Of a stretch of 64,000 bases of DNA, positions 58,823 to 64,000 are shown piece after piece (the stretch's first letter is position 1; each line of letters begins with the position of its first letter). The notes below the pieces were generated by a model that ran no database searches, was not told where the DNA came from, and was given only the letters and a program-made list of their open reading frames with translations. A program made the translations under genes and the position numbers. Source of the stretch: Rhodothermales bacterium (GTDB lineage Bacteria > Bacteroidota > Rhodothermia > Rhodothermales > Bin80); contig JAJEDR010000077.1 of the NCBI GenBank assembly GCA_022821385.1, forward strand, positions 62,001 to 126,000. Direction: 5' to 3'.

Positions 58823-61147
58823 ATGGCACGGCAAGCAGCTGCGGCTGATTTTATAAGAAGTATTATTGATCAAGATCTTGCATCGGGGATGGCCGAACGT
58901 GTGATTGTCCGATTTCCGCCAGAGCCCAATGGGTTTCCGCATATTGGTCACGCCAAGAGCAGTACGCTCAATTTTGGGCTGGCGGCTGAATACAAAGGGC
59001 GATGCCATCTCCGATTTGATGACACCAACCCTGCCACGGAAGATCAGAGATACGTAGATGCCATCAAGCGCGATTTACAATGGATGGGATTTGACTGGGG
59101 TGAGCATGAATACTATGCTTCCGATTACTTCGAAACCTTGTTCAGGTGGGCATGCAAACTCATCCTTAAGGGTTTGGCCTATGTCGACGATTCCCCTGAG
59201 GAAGTAATTCGAGGAATGCGAGGTACGGTCACAACCCCGGGGAAAAAAAGTCCCTATCGTAACCGGGCACCGGAAGAAAACCTTGAATTGTTTGAAGCCA
59301 TGCGAGCGGGTGCGTTTGCAGATGGATCACGGGTACTTCGGGCCAAGATCGACATGGCGCATCCAAACATGAAGATGCGGGATCCACTCATGTATCGGAT
59401 TCGTCATGCCACGCACTACCGTCAAGGAGATGCATGGTGCATCTACCCCTTTTATGATTGGGCGCATGGGCAATCTGATGCCATTGAGGGGGTCACACAC
59501 TCAATCTGTACGCTCGAGTTCTCTACCAACAGGGTCTTGTATGACTGGTATCTTGATGCACTCGAGATTGCCCCTCGCCCATACCAGTACGAGTTTGCAA
59601 GATTAAATCTTGCGTACACAATCACATCCAAGCGAAAGCTGCTTCACCTGGTACGGGAAGGTATCGTGGACGGCTGGGACGATCCGCGGATGCCAACGCT
59701 CGCTGGCCTCAGACGCCGTGGCGTGCGGCCACAGGCAATCAAGACTTTCTGTAATTCCATTGGAACTACCAAGGTTGACAGTACCTCTGATTCCGGATTG
59801 CTTGAACATTGCATTAGGGATGACCTGAATCATCGTGCTCCTCGCATACTCTGTGTTCAGGATCCACTGCCAATAACCCTCACAAATTGGCCGGAGGACC
59901 GAACGGAGATCATATCCGCGCCGTACTGGCCTCACGATGTTCCGCGTGATGGTGTTCGCCCAGTTCCCTTTTCCAGGGAGTTGCTGATTGAGCGGAGTGA
60001 TTTTTCGGAAAAACCTCCAAAAGGATTCCGCAGATTAACACCTGGGGGAATCGTGCGCCTACGACATGCCTACATCATCCGCTGTAATCACGTTGAGAAG
60101 GATGAGACGGGCAAGGCGGTTCGATTGCATTGTGAATGGATTGAGGGCACACGCAGTGGATCCAAGACTACCCTCAAGCCTAAGGGCACTATTCATTGGG
60201 TGGAGGCAAAGCAGTCGCTGCCGGTTATCGTTCGGGCATATAACCGATTATTTAATCAGTCCGTACCAGGAGAGGAGTTTCTGGAAGCCCTCAATCCCTC
60301 ATCCCTCATTGAGTACAAGGATGCACGTATTGAGCCAAGTATTGCTGATGACCCTCGAGAGCAGCGGTATCAGTTTACCCGACTGGGATTCTACTGGCGC
60401 GATCCAGAGCATATAAACAGCGATCTCCCTGTATTTATTTGCATTGTTACTCTTCGCCAGGCTATTCACGATCACCCTGAACCTGCTCAGGTTGCGTCAA
60501 AAGTTGAGAAGCCCGACGGGGTTGCTCGCCCTCACGATGCCCAATTGGAACATCAATCCAAGACAGCCACTCCTGCAAAGAACAATTCCAAGAGCAAACA
60601 GCGTTCTCTGACTGCCGATGAAGAGCAGTGGCTGAAAGAAAGTGGATTGAGTGCTGCGACAGGCTTGGCTATTTATGGCGTACCTGCAGCGTCGGAGTTC
60701 CTTGAAGCCGCCTCAGAGCATGTTTCACGGGTATCGGTTGGGAACTGGATGGCGAACCAGCTTTTGCCTGCACTGAAAGGAGCACCTCTATCAAGTTTGC
60801 CATTTGGCCCCTCTGAGTTTGCAGAACTAGTCCAGTTAGCAGATAGCGGGAAAGCAAGTACTCACGAAGCCCGAGCCGTGCTAAAACTCATGTTGGCAAG
60901 CGAGGGGTCACCGACCAAGCTTTTAGCCGGTGTACAGTCCTCGACCGTTGGTGACTCCGAGATTCTCAGTGACATTGTTGGAAACGTACTGAGTGATCAT
61001 GAAGATCGTGTTGATGCATACCTTGCGGGAAAAACCGGTCTGCTTGGCTTCTTCGTGGGACAGGTTATGAGGCGGACCAATGGAAAAGCTGATCCTAGAC
61101 AGACCAAGGCCTTGATTGAGGAAGAACTCGCGGGCCGTGCTACGTGA
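58823..61147 (+). CDS. glnS: Glutaminyl-tRNA synthetase fused to a YqeY/GatB-like domain
   Basis: A 774-residue fusion. Residues ~1-560 are a class Ic GlnRS: PPEPNGFPHIGHAKS with HIGH-type His40/His43, RFDDTNP, the QSDAIEGVTHSICTLEF specificity loop, and a KMSKR-like ITSKRK near 267-272. The two anticodon-binding beta-barrels follow. After a charged linker (~575-600), residues ~605-774 form a YqeY/GatB-tail-type domain (VSVGNWMANQLLP, ADSGKASTHEARAVLKLML, LGFFVGQVMRRTNGKADPRQTKALIEEEL). Such fusions occur in Deinococcus and some Bacteroidota relatives; the added domain binds tRNA and raises its affinity. GlnRS with this domain means direct Gln-tRNA(Gln) charging is used. It follows meaB by 12 bases. 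Confidence 0.95.
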   Translation: MARQAAAADFIRSIIDQDLASGMAERVIVRFPPEPNGFPHIGHAKSSTLNFGLAAEYKGRCHLRFDDTNPATEDQRYVDAIKRDLQWMGFDWGEHEYYASDYFETLFRWACKLILKGLAYVDDSPEEVIRGMRGTVTTPGKKSPYRNRAPEENLELFEAMRAGAFADGSRVLRAKIDMAHPNMKMRDPLMYRIRHATHYRQGDAWCIYPFYDWAHGQSDAIEGVTHSICTLEFSTNRVLYDWYLDALEIAPRPYQYEFARLNLAYTITSKRKLLHLVREGIVDGWDDPRMPTLAGLRRRGVRPQAIKTFCNSIGTTKVDSTSDSGLLEHCIRDDLNHRAPRILCVQDPLPITLTNWPEDRTEIISAPYWPHDVPRDGVRPVPFSRELLIERSDFSEKPPKGFRRLTPGGIVRLRHAYIIRCNHVEKDETGKAVRLHCEWIEGTRSGSKTTLKPKGTIHWVEAKQSLPVIVRAYNRLFNQSVPGEEFLEALNPSSLIEYKDARIEPSIADDPREQRYQFTRLGFYWRDPEHINSDLPVFICIVTLRQAIHDHPEPAQVASKVEKPDGVARPHDAQLEHQSKTATPAKNNSKSKQRSLTADEEQWLKESGLSAATGLAIYGVPAASEFLEAASEHVSRVSVGNWMANQLLPALKGAPLSSLPFGPSEFAELVQLADSGKASTHEARAVLKLMLASEGSPTKLLAGVQSSTVGDSEILSDIVGNVLSDHEDRVDAYLAGKTGLLGFFVGQVMRRTNGKADPRQTKALIEEELAGRAT

Positions 61148-61393
61148 TGCGGTCCGACACCGGCTCACTCTGGAGCTACCCCTCGTCAGTCGCGGCCCAG
61201 AGCCTGTTATCGCCTGGATTACTTGACGCAAGTTTACATTCGGATAAAGCAGCGGTCGATTTATCGGGGCGTAGTACTAAAGTCAGTTTACAGGGCTGTA
61301 CTATTGGATATATTCAGACCCGCATTACTCATTCTGGGAGACTTAATCTTCGAGCCAAGATGGGCAAATTGACCTGAATACAACTTTAAGCGA

Positions 61394-63340
61394 ATGATTA
61401 TCCTCCGTTGTATGCTTCGTCACTACCAACCATTGACTGTGCTTATCATTGCGGCCGCGGCCTTCGGGTGCCGGTCAGAAAATGAACGCAACGCCGATTT
61501 GCTTCTCTCGGAAGCGATGGTAATGCTTGATCAAGCTAACGTAGTGATGTCGGCCGTGGAAGATGCAGAGGCTAACACCGCCCCGCTTGACGCATGGTTG
61601 CACCTGGCCGAGACCTATGATCTCATGACGGAGATCGTTGAACGATATCCAGATACACGCGCCGCTGCCGCCTTGGAGAGGTCAGACAGTGCGAATCGTG
61701 CCAACCCTACAACAACTGGTACCGACAGTATGTCCATGCGGGAAGAACTCCATGGACAGGCTCTTAGATTTCTGGTACTGGCAATAAATGATGGCGCCGA
61801 AGTTGATGTATGGGGAGACGCATGTGCAAGGGCTTCCTCAGACATCTGGACTCTGATGTGTATGGCGGGCTGGAATCTGGCTGTACAGACGGAGGCAACA
61901 TGTTATGGGTGTTTCCCTCCTGAGCTCTCGTCATTTGTTGCCCATGGACATGGTCGCAATGCTCTGAGACATATCCAGCAACTGGACTCCGAAGATGCTC
62001 GCCTCGCCGCATTGACCGGTCTGGCGATTGCGCTGGCCTGGGCCCGCGTCCCAGAACTCGCGCTGGAAGCCGCAGATGTGTTAGCTAAACTGGAAGTGCC
62101 TTCGGAGGAGGGGCCGGAGGAGATTGTCGAAGATCGAGCAACTGTTCAAAACCGCCGCCGCATCACCCCAGGATCTCGCGTTGCACGAGCTCGAGAGGGA
62201 ATTATTGAAGCGCAAGCGACAATTGGCGATATAGAGGGAGTCCTGGTCACGCTGGACCACCTAGGCCCGGGAGTGAGCAGGATGCAAACTCGGTCTGCGC
62301 TCGTTATGGCGATAATGGAATTGGAGAATGCTCATGAGCGACAACGCGTAGTGGGCCGAGTGCTGGCTTCCATTTCAACGGAAGATCGAAACGAGTTTCT
62401 CGGAGAAATAGCAGTAGCGATAGCTCAAACGGGTGACATCCAGGCAGCAAGAGAGATTATGGACCAAATCACGGAGCCGGATATTATCAAATTGGGAGTG
62501 CTGCAAGCGGAAATCTCCATCGCCCAGGCCGCCGCAGGTGACCACACAGGAGCCCTCCATGCATTGCAACCCATGACCGACCGGGTTACTGCCCTTCAGC
62601 CGACATCAGCATACGAGCAGTGGCAGAGAGCCTCTGTTCTCGGGGAGCTGGCTGCGGCTTATATCCGAGCGGGTAATCGCGAAACTGCGCTCACACTTGC
62701 CAGCGAGTTATCTGCCAAGGACAGTGTGGCTTTTCTCCGACCAGTCGCCAGGGCATTGGCCGCAGAAGGCGATTTAACCGAAGCTCTTGAGATTTTAGAG
62801 ACCGTATTGGAGTCTACACACGCGATGTATCAGCGTGAACGGGGATGGTGGGACAGCCTTATTGGAGCTCAAGGCTCATTCGTGAGTCTTGCGGAGGCTC
62901 GTATCGAAGCAGGCGATGTGGAGGGTGCTCTGACGGCTGCCAACCGCCTGGGCCCCGGAGGCTACTTCGGAGGTAGAGCGTTTACTCGCATCGTTGCGGA
63001 GCAAGTAAGGCTGGGAGACCTTTCAGGCGCCTTGGCAACTGCATTTAGAATTGCAGCTGCTGGAAAGGGATTAGTCAGCATCGAAGAATTGACCATCATC
63101 GCGTTTTCCTTCCCCGAGTCAGATGACGTGAGGCAAGCAATTGAGGAACATCAGCCGTCAGCCTACTTCATGGACACCATTGCCCTCACTATGGCATACG
63201 CCGCTCTTCGCGACTGGCATCGGTCGATGGCCTTCGCCGTGACCCTTGAAGAACGGTGGCGCCGGCAGGCGATGGATTGTATTCTCAAAATGTTTGGTTC
63301 AACTAGCGACCTGAATTGTCTGCAGCAAAGTGACCTTTGA
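61394..63340 (+). CDS. Helical-repeat (TPR-like) lipoprotein, hypothetical
   Basis: A 648-residue protein with a lipoprotein signal (lipobox AFGC near residue 26). After it, most of the sequence is made of paired helices of about 30-40 residues resembling TPR/Sel1-type solenoids, for example IDGVLVTL-type units such as IAQTGDIQAAREIMDQI, IRAGNRETALTLASEL, AAEGDLTEALEILETV, and IEAGDVEGALTAANRL, each with a Gly-Asp/Asn turn and an A-x2-A/L heptad. Several GD-x3-A turns recur. It should face the periplasm and act as a binding scaffold. I do not recognise the family. It follows glnS by 246 bases; the Met at residue 7 is an alternative start. Confidence 0.7.
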   Translation: MIILRCMLRHYQPLTVLIIAAAAFGCRSENERNADLLLSEAMVMLDQANVVMSAVEDAEANTAPLDAWLHLAETYDLMTEIVERYPDTRAAAALERSDSANRANPTTTGTDSMSMREELHGQALRFLVLAINDGAEVDVWGDACARASSDIWTLMCMAGWNLAVQTEATCYGCFPPELSSFVAHGHGRNALRHIQQLDSEDARLAALTGLAIALAWARVPELALEAADVLAKLEVPSEEGPEEIVEDRATVQNRRRITPGSRVARAREGIIEAQATIGDIEGVLVTLDHLGPGVSRMQTRSALVMAIMELENAHERQRVVGRVLASISTEDRNEFLGEIAVAIAQTGDIQAAREIMDQITEPDIIKLGVLQAEISIAQAAAGDHTGALHALQPMTDRVTALQPTSAYEQWQRASVLGELAAAYIRAGNRETALTLASELSAKDSVAFLRPVARALAAEGDLTEALEILETVLESTHAMYQRERGWWDSLIGAQGSFVSLAEARIEAGDVEGALTAANRLGPGGYFGGRAFTRIVAEQVRLGDLSGALATAFRIAAAGKGLVSIEELTIIAFSFPESDDVRQAIEEHQPSAYFMDTIALTMAYAALRDWHRSMAFAVTLEERWRRQAMDCILKMFGSTSDLNCLQQSDL

Positions 63341-63793
63341 TAAAGCGGGCATAGTCTTCGGCCCGTGCAGTCCCGCTGACATGGAATAACCCAAATGGAC
63401 GTGTCGCGCCCGTGATATTTATGTTACCCCCTGCTATCCTACACCGTGGGAAAGTTCTGTTATGCAAGTCAAGAAACAGAAGATTTGATTGATTTTAAAT
63501 TTATTTTTTGACCTGACTCAAGGTCATCATCTTTCTTCTACACCTGTGTGAATTTTCAGAGTTAATCTTCAGCGTTTTAGCCCAGCAACGGCATAGTACA
63601 GGTAGTGAGCTACCATAATTCGCCGATTCGATGAGGGCCGGCATCTCAGGTTTTATAGGAAATGGAGCAACGGTGGCCAGGTCAGCATGATGCTCCCGTT
63701 AACCGAGACGGTCCCAGTTTCAGCGGAACAAACTGTGGCCGTTTCCCAAAGATGGAATAGGCTTTATGCTGATTCGCGGACACATCCCGCCGC
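63341..63793. other. Long intergenic region before kbl
   Basis: A 453-base gap between the helical-repeat lipoprotein gene (plus) and the 3' end of kbl (minus). It is AT-rich in the middle (near 63480-63520). A short dyad TGACCT-N6-AGGTCA lies near 63509-63526. A reverse-strand reading frame of about 54 codons spans 63303-63467, but it overlaps the preceding gene and has only a TTG start. I see no clear terminator or structural RNA. Confidence 0.4.
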
Positions 63794-64000
63794 CTAGATG
63801 CCCAACTGATGTTTCACGTCACCAAAAGCGGTGATCGCCTGGTCCAGTTCTTCGCGGGTCAGGGAGGCTGACATCTGAGTGCGAATGCGGGCCTTACCGT
63901 TTGGAACTACGGGATAAGAGAAAGCAACCACATAGATGCCGCGCTTCAGCATCCCGTCAGCAAACTCGGCAGCCAACGCTGCATCATACAGCATCACTGG
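63794..64000 (-). CDS. kbl: 2-amino-3-ketobutyrate CoA ligase (glycine C-acetyltransferase), 3' end only
   Basis: Only the last 68 codons are in the window; the gene continues beyond base 64000 on the minus strand, and the GTG at 63997 is internal. The visible part reads PVMLYDAALAAEFADGML, then GIYVVAFSYPVVPNGKARIRTQMSAS and a final LDQAITAFGDVKHQLGI, which is the C-terminal domain of Kbl, a PLP enzyme of the alpha-oxoamine synthase family. It splits 2-amino-3-oxobutyrate into glycine and acetyl-CoA in threonine breakdown. A neighbouring threonine dehydrogenase would be expected outside the window. Confidence 0.9.
   Translation of the reverse strand, partial: PVMLYDAALAAEFADGMLKRGIYVVAFSYPVVPNGKARIRTQMSASLTREELDQAITAFGDVKHQLGI

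Noticed and set aside
61144-61377. 77-codon ORF directly after glnS
   Set aside because: Starts at the glnS stop, has no motif or signal peptide, and composition looks random; not strong enough to call.
63303-63467. 54-codon minus-strand frame running into the lipoprotein gene
   Set aside because: Only a TTG start, no recognisable family, and it overlaps the end of the plus-strand gene; could be a fragment but cannot be supported.
1-64000. CRISPR arrays, IS elements, tRNA/rRNA genes
   Set aside because: I looked for spaced direct repeats, transposase motifs and cloverleaf or rRNA patterns in the intergenic gaps and saw none; a tool search could still reveal a weak copy.

Overview
The window is a chromosomal segment from a Gram-negative bacterium of the Bacteroidota side of the tree. 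A Rhodothermota-like (Rhodothermales/Salinibacter-type) lineage fits best. This placement is an inference, not a search result. It rests on the rimP-nusA-infB-rbfA ... truB-ribF-rpsO-pnp-M16 order, the cmk-rpsA pair, a heterodimeric methylmalonyl-CoA mutase with meaB, a GlnRS-YqeY fusion, a GWxTD-like secreted protein, many lipoproteins with a lipobox, and few Shine-Dalgarno sequences. No rRNA, tRNA, IS element, prophage, plasmid gene or CRISPR array was seen, so this is core chromosome with interspersed envelope and catabolic genes.

Layout. 1-5.3 kb: a 5'-truncated HAD hydrolase, a lipoprotein PQQ dehydrogenase with an internal cytochrome c, then on the minus strand a DUF1080 lipoprotein and an NupG-like MFS permease (sugar-related). 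5.3-14.9 kb: a compact minus-strand unit read as HU, zinc-ribbon/TPR membrane protein, modA, modB, TPM-domain protein, very large outer-membrane protein, DUF305 protein and LVIVD beta-propeller protein, closed by a clear intrinsic terminator at 5277-5317. 15-24 kb: PEP carboxylase (divergent from HU), a secreted EEP phosphatase, moaA, a DUF1801 protein, a Gfo/Idh/MocA oxidoreductase, guaB and a large-subunit-type pseudouridine synthase. 24-32 kb: scpB, scpA and a sugar-nucleotide epimerase; a GWxTD-like secreted protein; a sulfatase; an M16 peptidase.

31-46 kb is the information-processing block, all on the minus strand: prfB (with a programmed +1 frameshift), nadB, rimP, nusA, infB, rbfA, truB, ribF, rpsO, pnp, M16 peptidase. 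A lipoprotein beta-propeller gene interrupts it between rbfA and truB. 46-50 kb: a small secreted protein, a small membrane protein, an aminotransferase, an ALDH7-type aldehyde dehydrogenase, and a small protein built from three identical-spacing Cys/His modules. 50-61 kb: rpsA (S1 with seven 28-residue acidic repeats), cmk, and, divergently, trmH-mutA-mutB-meaB-glnS. The end holds a helical-repeat lipoprotein and the 3' end of kbl.

How the genes fit together: modAB and moaA point to molybdenum cofactor use, although no modC is visible. mutAB-meaB with ppc point to anaplerotic and propionyl-CoA/methylmalonyl-CoA metabolism. The PQQ enzyme, DUF1080 protein, MFS permease, sulfatase and Gfo/Idh enzyme suggest growth on sugars and sulfated or oxidised glycans. 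The less ordinary items are the three-module Cys/His protein, the equivalent-position histidines in the LVIVD propeller, the dense dyads upstream of moaA, repeated half-sites between hup and ppc, terminator-like hairpins directly before rimP and the pseudouridine synthase start, and acidic N-terminal expansions in both S1 and IF2.
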